Origin: Oceanobacillus piezotolerans
GTDB taxonomy: Bacteria > Bacillota > Bacilli > Bacillales > Amphibacillaceae
Direction: 5' to 3'
DNA: 64,000 nucleotides
Assembly: GCF_003665065.1 (NCBI RefSeq)
Contig: NZ_RCHR01000001.1
Coordinates: 558,001-622,000 of the forward strand
Position numbers and translations under genes: made by a program. Below the pieces are notes generated by a model. The model searched no databases, was not told the origin of the DNA, and saw only the letters and a program-made list of their open reading frames with translations. This document shows positions 1 through 8,720 of the stretch, piece after piece; within the stretch, counting starts at the first letter, position 1; the number at the start of each line of letters is the position of its first letter.

Positions 1-462
1 TCATATGATGATGCAATTACGTTATTAAAAGAAAAAGGGTTTACGGATATTGAGTGGGGAGAAGATTTTGGCGCTCCGCACGAAACAGCAATTGCAGAGA
101 GCTTTGATAAACCAGTATTTATTACAAATTATCCAGCTGAAATAAAAGCATTTTATATGAAGCCAGATCCAAACAGACCTGAAGTAGTGTTATGTGCAGA
201 TTTAATTGCCCCTGAAGGTTATGGTGAAATTATTGGTGGCTCCCAACGTATTGATGATCTAGAATTAATGAAAGAACGGTATGAGCAGCATGGATTAAAT
301 AGCCCAGCATACCAATGGTACTTGGAACTAAGAAAATATGGAAGTGTTCCACATTCAGGATTTGGTCTTGGGTTAGAACGCTCTGTTGCCTGGATTGCCG
401 GAGTGGAACATGTACGTGAAACAATTCCATTCCCAAGATTATTAAATCGACTATATCCTTAA
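1..462 (+). CDS. asnS: Asparagine--tRNA ligase, C-terminal part (5' end outside window)
   Basis: This is the end of a class II aminoacyl-tRNA synthetase, which charges tRNA-Asn with asparagine in the cytoplasm. The frame is open from the first base, so the gene starts to the left of the window. The visible 153 residues hold the C-terminal half of the catalytic core: the segment [15 protein letters not shown] and the class II motif 3 [12 protein letters not shown], whose arginine contacts ATP. It ends in the family-typical [12 protein letters not shown] tail. The next genes are dnaD and nth, the same order as in B. subtilis, which favours AsnS over AspS. A hairpin follows the stop codon. Confidence 0.93.
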   Translation, partial: SYDDAITLLKEKGFTDIEWGEDFGAPHETAIAESFDKPVFITNYPAEIKAFYMKPDPNRPEVVLCADLIAPEGYGEIIGGSQRIDDLELMKERYEQHGLNSPAYQWYLELRKYGSVPHSGFGLGLERSVAWIAGVEHVRETIPFPRLLNRLYP

Positions 463-485
463 GAAAAGTTTTTAAAAATAATGGG

Positions 486-516
486 ATCCCTTGCCTGAAT
501 GTAAGCAAGGGATTTT
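486..516 (+). terminator. Rho-independent terminator after asnS
   Basis: A 9-bp perfect stem (ATCCCTTGC with GCAAGGGAT) closes a 10-nt loop and is followed by a short T run (TTTTCC). It lies 24 bases after the asnS stop and before the dnaD ribosome binding site, so dnaD probably has its own promoter or depends on read-through. Confidence 0.7.
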
Positions 517-558
517 CCATTCAATCATGCATGCTATACTAAGTTAGAGGTGTTCAAC

Positions 559-1239
559 ATGTCAAATTCATCTTCTTTTCAGAAAATATTATTGGATCAA
601 TTGCCAATTCCAAATCGATTAATAACAAGTTATGCGACGCTTGGCTTAAATGAAGTAGAAGTAATGGTTATCATACATCTTATTAGATCTTTTCAGGAAA
701 ACAAGTATTTTCCCACTCCTCAAGAAGTAGCAGATAGAATGACTATCACTGAAAAGGAATGTGCAAATATTCTTCGTAAATTAATACAAAAAGGCTATCT
801 TGCTATGAAACAACAGGAGAACGAACAGCAGCAACTAAGTGAGATATATTCATTAAATCCCTTACTTGAAAAGCTCTATACGGAAACACCTGTAAAGGAA
901 GAAGAACAGACAGCAGATGGAACTATTTTTATTCTCTTTGAGCAGGAATTCGGACGACCTTTGTCTCCATTCGAAATCGAAACCATTAATATATGGCTCG
1001 ATGAGGATAAGATAGCTCCGTCTTTGATTAAAGCTGGCTTAAGAGAGGCAGTTTTAATGGGAAAACTTAATTTTAAATACATTGATCGAATATTACGTGA
1101 GTGGAAGAAAAAGGGGATTCATTCTGTAGAACAAGCAAGAAATGCAAGTAAGCCATTTCATCAAAATCAAGATAAACGTGGCGAATCACCTAAGAAGAGA
1201 GATACATCATTTTATTACAACTGGTTAGAAGGAGACTAG
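559..1239 (+). CDS. dnaD: DNA replication initiation protein DnaD
   Basis: DnaD is a primosomal protein that acts with DnaA, DnaB and DnaI to load the replicative helicase at oriC and at restart sites. The protein is 226 residues with an N-terminal winged-helix oligomerisation domain (about 10-110, with YFPTPQEVADRM) and a C-terminal DnaB/DnaD domain (about 125-200, with RPLSPFEIETINIW and the conserved FKYIDRILREWKKKG helix that binds DNA). It ends FYYNWLEGD, close to the B. subtilis end FYNWLEQ. I chose ATG 559 because AGAGGTG lies 6 bases upstream; the GTG at 550 is inside that ribosome binding site. The nth gene starts 4 bases after the stop, so the two are probably co-transcribed. Confidence 0.93.
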   Translation: MSNSSSFQKILLDQLPIPNRLITSYATLGLNEVEVMVIIHLIRSFQENKYFPTPQEVADRMTITEKECANILRKLIQKGYLAMKQQENEQQQLSEIYSLNPLLEKLYTETPVKEEEQTADGTIFILFEQEFGRPLSPFEIETINIWLDEDKIAPSLIKAGLREAVLMGKLNFKYIDRILREWKKKGIHSVEQARNASKPFHQNQDKRGESPKKRDTSFYYNWLEGD

Positions 1240-1243
1240 ATAC

Positions 1244-1900
1244 ATGTTAAATAAAAGTGAAATTCGTTACTCTCTGGATGTAATGGCGGAGATGTTTCCA
1301 GATGCAAAGGGGGAGCTAGTACACTCCAATCCTTTTGAGCTCGTGATTGCGGTCTTGTTATCCGCCCAATGTACAGATAAGCTAGTAAATAAAGTGACAG
1401 CTACCCTTTTTCAAAAATATAAAACACCAGAAGATTATTTGGCCGTTCCTTTAGAAGAACTACAAGAAGATATTAGGTCTATTGGATTATATCGGACTAA
1501 AGCCAAAAATATTCAGAAGTTATGCCAAGCTCTGATTGATAAATTCGATGGAGAAGTGCCTCGAAAGAAAGAGGAGCTTATGAGTTTAGCTGGAGTAGGA
1601 AGAAAAACAGCAAATGTGGTAGCTTCCATTGCTTTTGATGAACCAGCAATCGCTGTTGACACTCATGTTGAGCGTGTATCCAAGAGATTAGGTATTTGTA
1701 GATGGAAGGATTCTGTTATTGAGGTAGAAGAAACGCTAATGCGAAAAGTACCAAGGGAAGAATGGAGCATTACCCATCATCGAATGATATTTTTTGGCAG
1801 GTATCATTGTAAGGCAAGAAATCCTAATTGCCCTGAATGTCCATTATTAGACTTGTGTAGGGAAGGCCAGAAACGGATGAAAAAAAGGGTTATAGAATAA
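1244..1900 (+). CDS. nth: Endonuclease III (base excision repair DNA glycosylase/AP lyase)
   Basis: This enzyme removes oxidised pyrimidines from DNA and cuts the abasic site by beta-elimination. The 218-residue protein carries the helix-hairpin-helix motif LAGVGRKTANVV, with catalytic Lys at about 121. The catalytic Asp is in AVDTHVERV (about 139). The four cysteines of the C-terminal 4Fe-4S cluster have the exact spacing C-X6-C-X2-C-X5-C (about 189, 196, 199, 205). Length is normal for the family. It follows dnaD closely, as in Bacillus. The ypoC gene that usually lies between nth and ponA in B. subtilis is missing; a hairpin and the convergent ponA follow instead. Confidence 0.96.
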   Translation: MLNKSEIRYSLDVMAEMFPDAKGELVHSNPFELVIAVLLSAQCTDKLVNKVTATLFQKYKTPEDYLAVPLEELQEDIRSIGLYRTKAKNIQKLCQALIDKFDGEVPRKKEELMSLAGVGRKTANVVASIAFDEPAIAVDTHVERVSKRLGICRWKDSVIEVEETLMRKVPREEWSITHHRMIFFGRYHCKARNPNCPECPLLDLCREGQKRMKKRVIE

Positions 1901-1949
1901 CAAGTGGTCTTTTAGCGTAATGTTTTCCTTAAGATTAGCTAAAAATAAT

Positions 1950-1986
1950 AAAGGAGTAATCAGGCAATTTGCCTGGTTACTCCTTT
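1950..1986. terminator. Bidirectional terminator between nth and ponA
   Basis: A 16-bp stem with one G-T wobble (arm 1 begins AAAGGAGTAA, arm 2 ends TTACTCCTTT) closes a loop of about 5 bases. It has A-rich sequence on the left and T-rich sequence on the right, as expected for two convergent genes sharing one terminator. Confidence 0.8.
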
Positions 1987-2025
1987 AATTTCACTTTAGC
2001 GGGATCTCATCCACTTCATTTTATT

Positions 2026-4881
2026 TTATTCTTCACCATCGGAAGGTTCTTCTGGTGTCTCAGGTTGCTCAGGTTCATTTACTTCTTCTGAAGGTTCCTC
2101 TTCTTCCTGAGGGGGAGCATTAGATTCCTCTTCATCATTTTCTTCATTGTTTGGGTTTTCCCCGTTATTTCCATTATTACCTTCATTACCTTCATTACCA
2201 TTATTACCGTCATTACCGTTGTTACCGTTATTATCATTACCATTCTCGTTATTCTCATTCTCATTGCCATCATCAGGATTTTCAGGCGTATCTTCTGCCG
2301 GGATATCTACTTGAACACTTGCAGGCTCGCCTCGAACACCTTCATTATTTCCTCTTTGTCCGATAGGTGTGACTTGAATGGTATATGTTTGCCCTGGAGC
2401 TGCTCCACTGATTTCAATTCCTTGTGATTCTACTGTCTGGGTTTGCCCATTGGCAGATACTTCAAATATCGCCGGAGGACCATTGTAACTCCAGTTTACA
2501 TCTATAATTCCTTGGTCTCCAAGGTATTCCGCAGACAATCCTTCAACAGCAGGAAGTGATTCTTCCTCAGCTTCTCCTACGGTAACTGTTGTGGTGGCTG
2601 GATCACTGCGACTTTCACTGTCATCATTGCTAACTGCAATAACTTGGAATTGATACTCACCAGACTCAACGTCTGAGATGGTCATACTTTGTTCCTCCGT
2701 AGAAGAGAGGGTCTGCATTTCGCCGCCATTGACACTTGCTCTAACTTCGAAGTTTACATTATTGCCATTATAATTCCAGGTTAGATTGATTGAATTATCT
2801 TCTTCATTGTACTTACCTGATAAGTTTGTTACAGGATCTAGTTTATCAAATTTTTCAGAAGTGGAAGATGGTTCATTTCCCTTCACAAATAGTTCAGTAA
2901 TTATTTGACTAGATGGTGTATAAGAACTTGGCAGGGCAGGTGGATTTGATCCTCTTTCTACATCCACTTCCACAACAGAACTTGGTCGTTCGAAATCAGG
3001 AGTTTCCACGTCTTTGGAGATTTCAGTCATTACTAATCTGAATAGGTCTCGGGAAATTCCAGTGTCCGAAATAGGAAGTCGTTTATTTTCTTCACTATAT
3101 TCACCCGTCCATACGGCTATAGTATAGTTTGTTGTATATCCTGCAAACCAAGAATCTGCAGCCTCTCCTGTATCTGGCAAGTTGGTTGTCCCCGTTTTAC
3201 CAGCAAGTGGTAATCCTGATACATTTGCTCGAGTACCAGTTCCTTCCGTAACCACATCTTTCAACATATCTGTAACCATATAAGCAGTATAATCCGACAT
3301 AGCTGCTTCTGATTCTGGTGTTAAATCAACTTCACGTCCATCAGGGAATTCGACTTTCGTAACAGCGTATGGCTCATTGTATATTCCTTCGTTACCAAAT
3401 GCCCGATAAGCACCAGCAAGACCTAATGGAGTCGTCTGCATTGTTCCTCCACCAATTGAATCTGTTAGGATTGCTTGATCATCTGGGAATGTCATACCAA
3501 GGTTTTTGGCAAATTCTTTCGCGTTTTCAGAACCTACTTCTTCAAATAACTTCACAGCTGCGACATTAATGGATTGTACTAATGCTTGTCTTGCTGTTAC
3601 CCATCCTGAATGGCTGCGAGTCACGTTATTTATTACTTTATCGCTACCAGCAATTTCATATGGTTTATCATCATTAATTTGATGATAGGTAGAAATTTTA
3701 TTGTACTCAATCGCAGGACCATATGCTAGAAGTGGTTTAGCAGTTGAACCTGGTTGCATGCTACCTTGAATCGCATAGTTGTACTGTCCTGTATCCCGAT
3801 TTCTTCCACCTCCAATAGCTCGTATTGCTCCACTATTGGTATCCAATACTGTTAAACCTGCTTTGAAATTCTCGTTAGGATATTGAATTGGATTTTCTTC
3901 ACTATCGGTAAGCAAGAATTCTACATATTCTTGTGCATTTGTATCGATAGTAGTATGGATAGTTAATCCATCGGTATTAATGTCAGCACCGTCTAATTTT
4001 TCACTTACTTCTTGTTCTACTTTTTGGATAAATGCATCATATTGTCGTGACTCTGGTCGTTCTTCTGTTAATAAAGAAGTAATATCTACTTGACGAGCTT
4101 CTTCTGCTTGTTGCTCTGTAACCTTGTCATGACGAACCATTAACGTTAATACAGTATCCATTCGGTCATGCATTAAGTCTGGGTTCTCAAAAGGATTATA
4201 AGCACTAGGACGCTGAGGTAGACCTGCTAAAATAGCTGCCTCGGCTAAGGTTAGCTCACTCAAATCTTCTTTACCAAAATATGTTTCAGATGCTTTCTTA
4301 ACCCCATATGCGCCAGCACCATAATAAATCTTATTTAAATACATTTCCATAATTTGTTCTTTTGAATATTGGCGTTCAAGTTGTAACGCAAGCCATGCTT
4401 CTTGCACTTTTAAGCTCAGTTTCTTTTCGGGAGTAAGAAATGATTTCTCAACTACCTGCTGGGTGATGGTACTTGCTCCTTGTGATCCAAATCCACTAGT
4501 AAAGTTAGCAATTACAGCACCGCCAATTCTTCGAAGGTCAATCCCCGGGTGAGAGAAGAATCTTGCATCCTCAGTAGCAATGACTGCATCAATCAATACT
4601 TCAGGTAACTCTTCATATTCTACTTTGTCACGGTTTTCGGCCCCAAGTTGTGCAAACTCCTCACCACTTTGATCTAATAGGGTAGATGCATAGGCACTTT
4701 GCAATTTCTCTGGGTCTAGATCTGGAGCGGTTGCAATCCAATATGTTATAAGAGCTGTCATACCTATTCCAATTAATACAATAAGTGAAAGTATAATGAA
4801 TACAATTCTTTTCCATAATGGTTTCTTTTTCGTTTTCTTTTGTTTTCTTCTTGCAGTTCGTGATTGGCTATTTTCTGCCAT
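2026..4881 (-). CDS. ponA: Class A penicillin-binding protein 1A (transglycosylase/transpeptidase)
   Basis: This bifunctional enzyme polymerises lipid II and cross-links peptidoglycan at the outer face of the membrane. The 951 residues run in this order: a basic cytoplasmic tail, one membrane segment (about 25-49), the GT51 glycosyltransferase domain with EDARFFSHPGID (Glu at about 104), then the penicillin-binding domain. The active-site motifs are SxxK (STAK, about 379-382), SIN and GKTGTT. Two fibronectin-III-like beta domains follow (about 700-880). The last 80 residues are a low-complexity Asn/Gly/Glu/Pro tail. GGAGGT precedes the ATG. It lies 17 bases after recU, so recU-ponA is an operon as in Bacillus. 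Confidence 0.95.
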   Translation of the reverse strand: MAENSQSRTARRKQKKTKKKPLWKRIVFIILSLIVLIGIGMTALITYWIATAPDLDPEKLQSAYASTLLDQSGEEFAQLGAENRDKVEYEELPEVLIDAVIATEDARFFSHPGIDLRRIGGAVIANFTSGFGSQGASTITQQVVEKSFLTPEKKLSLKVQEAWLALQLERQYSKEQIMEMYLNKIYYGAGAYGVKKASETYFGKEDLSELTLAEAAILAGLPQRPSAYNPFENPDLMHDRMDTVLTLMVRHDKVTEQQAEEARQVDITSLLTEERPESRQYDAFIQKVEQEVSEKLDGADINTDGLTIHTTIDTNAQEYVEFLLTDSEENPIQYPNENFKAGLTVLDTNSGAIRAIGGGRNRDTGQYNYAIQGSMQPGSTAKPLLAYGPAIEYNKISTYHQINDDKPYEIAGSDKVINNVTRSHSGWVTARQALVQSINVAAVKLFEEVGSENAKEFAKNLGMTFPDDQAILTDSIGGGTMQTTPLGLAGAYRAFGNEGIYNEPYAVTKVEFPDGREVDLTPESEAAMSDYTAYMVTDMLKDVVTEGTGTRANVSGLPLAGKTGTTNLPDTGEAADSWFAGYTTNYTIAVWTGEYSEENKRLPISDTGISRDLFRLVMTEISKDVETPDFERPSSVVEVDVERGSNPPALPSSYTPSSQIITELFVKGNEPSSTSEKFDKLDPVTNLSGKYNEEDNSINLTWNYNGNNVNFEVRASVNGGEMQTLSSTEEQSMTISDVESGEYQFQVIAVSNDDSESRSDPATTTVTVGEAEEESLPAVEGLSAEYLGDQGIIDVNWSYNGPPAIFEVSANGQTQTVESQGIEISGAAPGQTYTIQVTPIGQRGNNEGVRGEPASVQVDIPAEDTPENPDDGNENENNENGNDNNGNNGNDGNNGNEGNEGNNGNNGENPNNEENDEEESNAPPQEEEEPSEEVNEPEQPETPEEPSDGEE
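2162..2268 (-). repeat. Low-complexity coding repeat in the ponA tail
   Basis: Read on the coding strand, this stretch consists of imperfect GGTAAT/AATGAA-type units that encode an Asn-Gly-Asn-Glu-rich linker after the fibronectin-like domains of PBP1A. Degenerate 6-9 bp units of this kind are prone to slippage, so length may vary between strains. It is inside an open reading frame and has no spacer structure. Confidence 0.75.
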
Positions 4882-4898
4882 TACTTTTACCTCCGTCT

Positions 4899-5489
4899 CT
4901 AAAAATACAGCCTATCTATAATTGATAAATAATCGACTCTGGCATGATAGTGAAAGGGAATAAGATAACTACAATCTTTCACCGTTTCATAGGGAATTGA
5001 TTTTCTACCACCCTTGGATTTGTTGTACCAGTGAGCAAAGAGCGCCTCTGCTGGCATATAATACGTTTCATTATGTACTGTAAAACGTATTATGAGAAAG
5101 CAAATGCCGTGGTGATGCACAATGGATTCCATGTGTTTAATTTGATGCTCATGTATATTTGCTAAAGGAAATGAAGTTTTGTTTTTGGTTTCTTTTGCTT
5201 CGAAATCTACATATTTTCCACGATATAATCCATTATAATCTGTAGTGGACGCCTGTTTAAAATAAGCTTCGGTAATTACTGCAGCACTTCGTCTAGGGTA
5301 GTGAACATTGACGATCTGCACTGGTGTCGGTTTTTTGTGAATAACTGCTTTGTCTAAATCCAAATAATATTGATTAGTCACGTTTATATCTTCTTCAAGT
5401 GTCATTCCTCTGTTACTAAAGATATGGTTGCCTTTATTCTGAGAAGGGCTCGCTGGAATGGTACGCTTATGCCCATTTGGATAATTCAT
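4899..5489 (-). CDS. recU: Holliday junction resolvase RecU
   Basis: RecU cuts and biases four-way DNA junctions during recombination and chromosome segregation in Firmicutes. The 196-residue protein has the RecU nuclease core: acidic residues in [20 protein letters not shown] supply the Asp, Glu and Lys metal-site residues, and the stretch [14 protein letters not shown] is also typical of the family. The first 30 residues form the flexible N-terminal tail seen in RecU. AGGAGG lies a few bases upstream of the ATG. Its tight linkage to ponA matches Bacillus, where the pair is co-transcribed. yppC is divergent, across a gap of about 60 bases. Confidence 0.95.
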   Translation of the reverse strand: MNYPNGHKRTIPASPSQNKGNHIFSNRGMTLEEDINVTNQYYLDLDKAVIHKKPTPVQIVNVHYPRRSAAVITEAYFKQASTTDYNGLYRGKYVDFEAKETKNKTSFPLANIHEHQIKHMESIVHHHGICFLIIRFTVHNETYYMPAEALFAHWYNKSKGGRKSIPYETVKDCSYLIPFHYHARVDYLSIIDRLYF

Positions 5490-5551
5490 ATATATCCTCC
5501 TAATTACTACAGTATCATATCAAAAACTAATTGTAATTGGTAACATTATGT

Positions 5552-6526
5552 ATGTCACACGCGAAAGTTGGGAAACAAATGTTAAATTGGAGTTCATATA
5601 TACATTATATCTTAAAATTAACAAAATCTCAGAATAAGGATAACATCTCCAGAACAAAGGCATACCAACAATTTTATGTAGAATATCCAGAGATTAAATG
5701 GGCATTCCTAGCTAGTGTTGTTTCCAGAAATGCCGGATGGAATATGACGGATTTAGCATTACCAAGCTATCAGGCACTTTTAGGAAGACAAGAAAGAGAA
5801 AGACTATTTATGACCTATGAAAGAGCAAATTGGTTAATCTTCTCAGATGCATACCCCCAATTGCTCATCTATAAACTTTCTACCCAAGAAAAACGACCTC
5901 TATTTCAATTATTAACATATTTTCATGTCTCTAAATTTATGATTAAGGAATGGCTGCACTTCTGGAAAACAAAAGATCGAGAGAGATTGATGACTTCTTT
6001 AATCATTAATGAACAAAATATAATTGAACATCCGGTCATAAATCAACCCTTTTTTTCCAGGCAAGTATTTCACAAATTACCTTATAAAATGCAGGATTTA
6101 TTTCTTATGAGTGCAGTTATATTGCCAACTAAAACAGATGAGTTGATTGGCTTATATGTCAACCGTTTCACAAATTTAGATAAGCGGATTCAAATTGGTA
6201 AACAACTTGGTGCAATTCTCTTTGATTATGAGGTGTTTAAACAGATTCATTCTTTTACTTCGTCGGTTGAGCATACAGGTTCTAGACGAGATTATGAAAA
6301 ATATAAAAGACCGATATTTACGCATCAACCGGTGCTAAGATTGACCTATCCAGTTATTACACACCAAGATACAATTCGAAAAGATTGGTACCCATTTGGG
6401 GGTAGCATTCCAAAAGACTGGTTTGAATCGGTTAATCCTCCCCAACAAATAGATATTCAACATTCTTTCTACTTTAAAAGAGCAGTTTTCGATATGTATG
6501 CTTCATTAAAAATGAAAATAAAGTAA
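5552..6526 (+). CDS. yppC: DUF2515 family protein, YppC-like
   Basis: This is a conserved Bacillaceae protein of unknown function. The first 60 residues contain the family signature ISRTKAYQQFYVEYPEIKW followed by AFLASVVSRNAGWNMTDL. The rest is soluble with no obvious catalytic motif. Its location next to recU-ponA and close to yppE matches B. subtilis yppC. No clear ribosome binding site is visible. An in-frame TTG at 5537 is an alternative start, and ATG 5552 is my choice on codon preference only. A strong hairpin begins at the last base of the stop codon. Confidence 0.82.
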   Translation: MSHAKVGKQMLNWSSYIHYILKLTKSQNKDNISRTKAYQQFYVEYPEIKWAFLASVVSRNAGWNMTDLALPSYQALLGRQERERLFMTYERANWLIFSDAYPQLLIYKLSTQEKRPLFQLLTYFHVSKFMIKEWLHFWKTKDRERLMTSLIINEQNIIEHPVINQPFFSRQVFHKLPYKMQDLFLMSAVILPTKTDELIGLYVNRFTNLDKRIQIGKQLGAILFDYEVFKQIHSFTSSVEHTGSRRDYEKYKRPIFTHQPVLRLTYPVITHQDTIRKDWYPFGGSIPKDWFESVNPPQQIDIQHSFYFKRAVFDMYASLKMKIK

Positions 6527-6563
6527 GTGAAAGGGATTCGTTCTAAAACGAATCCCTTTCACT
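6526..6563. terminator. Perfect 17-bp hairpin between yppC and sspM
   Basis: The arms AGTGAAAGGGATTCGTT and its exact reverse complement are separated by CTAA. There is no T run on the plus side; on the minus side the sequence after the stem is TACTTTATTTTC, so it may serve mainly as the terminator of the convergent sspM. Confidence 0.65.
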
Positions 6564-6689
6564 ATAAGGTGCTCTACAAGTTCACTTTGACTAACTGACA
6601 AGTCATTGCGAAAAAGTAAGACCAACCTCATAGATTTGAGAAACAATAGAATGGGGCAGAAAGTCAACCGCCTAATTGTCCTAAAATCA

Positions 6690-6800
6690 TCATGTCGATG
6701 GACGATTCGGTCCGTTTAATTTCTTATCCCCTTGGATAGCTGTCGACTTTGCTTTTTGCTGTTGTCTTTCTTTTCTCTGGATTTCTTTGCTTTTATCCAT
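6690..6800 (-). CDS. sspM: Small acid-soluble spore protein M (SspM-like)
   Basis: This is a 36-residue basic, Gln/Lys-rich protein beginning MDKSKEIQRKERQQQ and ending DKKLNGPNRPST. From memory, B. subtilis SspM ends DKKLGGPNRPST, and sspM lies in the same yppC-yppG neighbourhood. A perfect AAGGAGG (6808-6814) sits 7 bases before the ATG. Minor SASPs of this type are made in the forespore under sigma-G. A CACACTA box upstream could be a sigma-G -10 element, but I am not confident of that. A longer reading frame on the other strand covers this gene and is spurious. Confidence 0.82.
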   Translation of the reverse strand: MDKSKEIQRKERQQQKAKSTAIQGDKKLNGPNRPST

Positions 6801-6967
6801 TGTTAATCCTCCTTATAAATAACTTCATGCTTAGTGTGTCTAATTTTATAGAAATGATAAGTAATTACACTAGTTTTGTGTGTTTTTTTCTAGTTTTGTC
6901 GAGCGTGAAGGAGTTATTTTATTTATCACGAAATAATTTCAGTAAGAATATTAAATGGGGTGAGGAT

Positions 6968-7183
6968 ATGACTGTAGCAATAAATAAACTGGAAGAGGTG
7001 CCAGTCGGGGTTACTAGAAAGCAGTTTGAAACGTCCTTACAGGAAATTCAGAATCAAATAAGATTAATTGACCAGAGGTTGATGATGAAGGTTGAAAATG
7101 AAATTGGATGGCAACATAAATACACAAAGAATAAAGTAACAGTGCTAGGGGATGAACTCAAAGCAATAAACAAAGTTGTTTAA
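6968..7183 (+). CDS. Small hypothetical protein
   Basis: This is a 71-residue predicted cytoplasmic, mostly helical protein (MTVAINKLEEVPVG...). I do not recognise the family. The start at 6968 is preceded by GGGGTGAGG within 3-11 bases. The frame stays open further upstream and would add a hydrophobic N-terminus, but that extension lies opposite the sspM gene and has no ribosome binding site, so I left it out. The position between yppC and yppE is where B. subtilis has yppD, but I cannot show homology. Confidence 0.6.
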   Translation: MTVAINKLEEVPVGVTRKQFETSLQEIQNQIRLIDQRLMMKVENEIGWQHKYTKNKVTVLGDELKAINKVV

Positions 7184-7345
7184 ATATGATAAAGTAGAGA
7201 GAAGTAAAGGAGAATAGAGTAAGGGCTGTCCCTTGCTCTATTTAAACCAGTTTTCATCTTCAATAGGAGATGAAAGAACTTGGCTTGTTAGCCATCCTAT
7301 ATTTACAAAGCCAAACTTTTTAATAGGTTAAACAAAGGAGTCAAC

Positions 7346-7696
7346 ATGGAAGTCATAAATCAAACAGAACAACTGTTAAAACATCTTCATCTATTAAGAG
7401 AGCGTTTTGAAATCGAAACTCCTCCGGAAAACTTAAAGGACAGAGATTTTTTCCAAAAAGTTAAACAGGAAACCTCTCCTATCTATGATTTAATTGCAGC
7501 ATGGGAAGAAGCAGCTTTAATAGCAGTAAAGACGAGAGAAGTAACCGTACATCCTCATCAAGTAACTTCCACAAGAGAGAATATGGAATTGTTGCTAATG
7601 CATAGTTACTATAAGGATGTGAGAAGAAGAAGGTATATGGAATATTATAAGTCCATACAATATATCTTTGAGCAGTTGCTACACGATCTCAAGTAA
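7346..7696 (+). CDS. yppE: DUF1798 family protein, YppE-like
   Basis: This is a 116-residue helical protein of unknown function. It matches the YppE/DUF1798 pattern of a four-helix bundle: LLKHLHLLRERFE in helix 1, a central IYDLIAAWEEAAL helix, and a C-terminal helix ending YIFEQLLHDLK. The helix pair around VHPHQVTSTRENMELLLMHS is typical. AAAGGAG precedes the ATG with normal spacing. Its location downstream of yppC agrees with the B. subtilis order. No function is known. Confidence 0.8.
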   Translation: MEVINQTEQLLKHLHLLRERFEIETPPENLKDRDFFQKVKQETSPIYDLIAAWEEAALIAVKTREVTVHPHQVTSTRENMELLLMHSYYKDVRRRRYMEYYKSIQYIFEQLLHDLK

Positions 7697-7783
7697 AACT
7701 TTACAATAGGAGAAATATCTTTTATACTTTTTTCACTATAAGATTAATTCATACATATTCAGAGCTGAACAAGAAGGGTGACA

Positions 7784-8188
7784 ATGATGACAAAGAATAA
7801 ATTAATTGAGGAAGCTATTTCCGTTCGACAAAGGGCTTATGTACCATATTCTAAATTTGCTGTTGGAGCCGCTCTATTGACAAAATCAGGTAAAGTTTTT
7901 ACTGGTGGGAATATTGAAAACGCAGCATATTCAGTTTGTTGCTGTGCAGAGCGTGTTACGATATTTAAAGCTTTATCCGAAGGCGAAAATGAATTCATAG
8001 CAATGGCAGTTGCAGCGGATACAGAACGACCAGTACCTCCATGTGGGGCGTGTCGGCAAGTGATGAGTGAGTTCTTTGATAAAGAAATGGAGATTCATCT
8101 TACGAATATCAAGAAAGAAACAAAAACATTCAAAATGAAAGAGTTATTACCATTTTCGTTCGGTACAGAGGATTTACTGGGTAGCTAA
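7784..8188 (+). CDS. cdd: Cytidine deaminase
   Basis: The enzyme deaminates cytidine and deoxycytidine to uridine and deoxyuridine for pyrimidine salvage. The 134-residue protein has the substrate motif VPYSKFAVGAAL and GGNIENAAY. The zinc site is CAERV (catalytic Glu next to the first Cys ligand) plus PPCGACRQV, which supplies the other two cysteines. Length matches homotetrameric Bacillus Cdd. I start at ATG 7784: AAGAAGGG lies just upstream, and the in-frame GTG at 7778 is part of that ribosome binding site. In B. subtilis cdd lies beside era, so its place between yppE and gpsB here is a relocation. Confidence 0.95.
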   Translation: MMTKNKLIEEAISVRQRAYVPYSKFAVGAALLTKSGKVFTGGNIENAAYSVCCCAERVTIFKALSEGENEFIAMAVAADTERPVPPCGACRQVMSEFFDKEMEIHLTNIKKETKTFKMKELLPFSFGTEDLLGS

Positions 8189-8219
8189 GTCTTCAGGTGA
8201 AAATACTCACAGATAAAAG

Positions 8220-8247
8220 AGGAGACTGATATTCAGTTTCCTTTTTT
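8220..8247 (+). terminator. Terminator after cdd
   Basis: AGGAGACTGA pairs with TCAGTTTCCT (one G-T wobble) over a two-base loop, followed by TTTTTT. It is about 30 bases after the cdd stop codon. TATAAT-like boxes follow that could drive gpsB. Confidence 0.8.
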
Positions 8248-8352
8248 ATGATATAATATAGATATAATAGACTCTGTAGCATATGCTGAAAATAAAATTC
8301 ATAAATATCAAAATGGAACAAGCTGTAAGTAGAATGATAAAGAGGTGGTTAA

Positions 8353-8661
8353 ATGAGTTTAAATAGAGTTCAGTTAAATGGAAAAGAGATACTAGAAAAA
8401 GATTTTAAAACTGCGATGCGTGGTTACAATCAAGAGGAAGTAGATGAATTTCTTGATGTTGTAATTCAGGATTATGATAACTTTCAAAAAGAGATTGCAA
8501 GGCTAAACCAAGAAATTGAGCGATTGAAAAAATCCTCAACCGAGCAAACCAGAACACGTTCTAGCCAGCCGCCTACACAGGTTAATTATGATATTCTAAA
8601 ACGTTTATCCAACTTAGAAAAAGCGGTTTTTGGTAAAAAGTTTGCGGATTCTGAAGGTTAA
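8353..8661 (+). CDS. gpsB: Cell division adaptor protein GpsB (DivIVA family)
   Basis: GpsB shuttles PBP1 between lateral wall and septum together with EzrA. The 102-residue protein has the DivIVA-like membrane-binding N-terminus (about 10-40, with [21 protein letters not shown]), a coiled coil (about 45-70, [14 protein letters not shown]), a polar linker, and a short C-terminal helix with [16 protein letters not shown] that mediates hexamer formation. AGAGGTGG precedes the ATG. Adjacency to rnpB and ypsC is the standard Bacillus arrangement, and ponA, encoding its client PBP1, is 3.5 kb away. Confidence 0.95.
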   Translation: MSLNRVQLNGKEILEKDFKTAMRGYNQEEVDEFLDVVIQDYDNFQKEIARLNQEIERLKKSSTEQTRTRSSQPPTQVNYDILKRLSNLEKAVFGKKFADSEG

Positions 8662-8683
8662 GAGCTAATTCCAATCAATTCCA

Positions 8684-8712
8684 TTGTTCATTTTTATAAA
8701 ACGTGTTATGAT
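8684..8712 (+). promoter_or_regulatory. Sigma-A promoter of rnpB
   Basis: TTGTTC and TATGAT are separated by exactly 17 bases. The predicted start near 8719-8721 falls just before the first helix of RNase P RNA. Confidence 0.8.
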
Positions 8713-8720
8713 AATATAAC

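Noticed and set aside
2162..2268. Regularly spaced short repeats, possible CRISPR-like array
   Set aside because: They are degenerate 6-9 bp coding units inside ponA, with no unique spacers.
6749..6967. Hydrophobic N-terminal extension of the small gene at 6968
   Set aside because: It lies opposite sspM, has no ribosome binding site at its TTG, and an internal ATG with GGGGTGAGG upstream explains the gene better.
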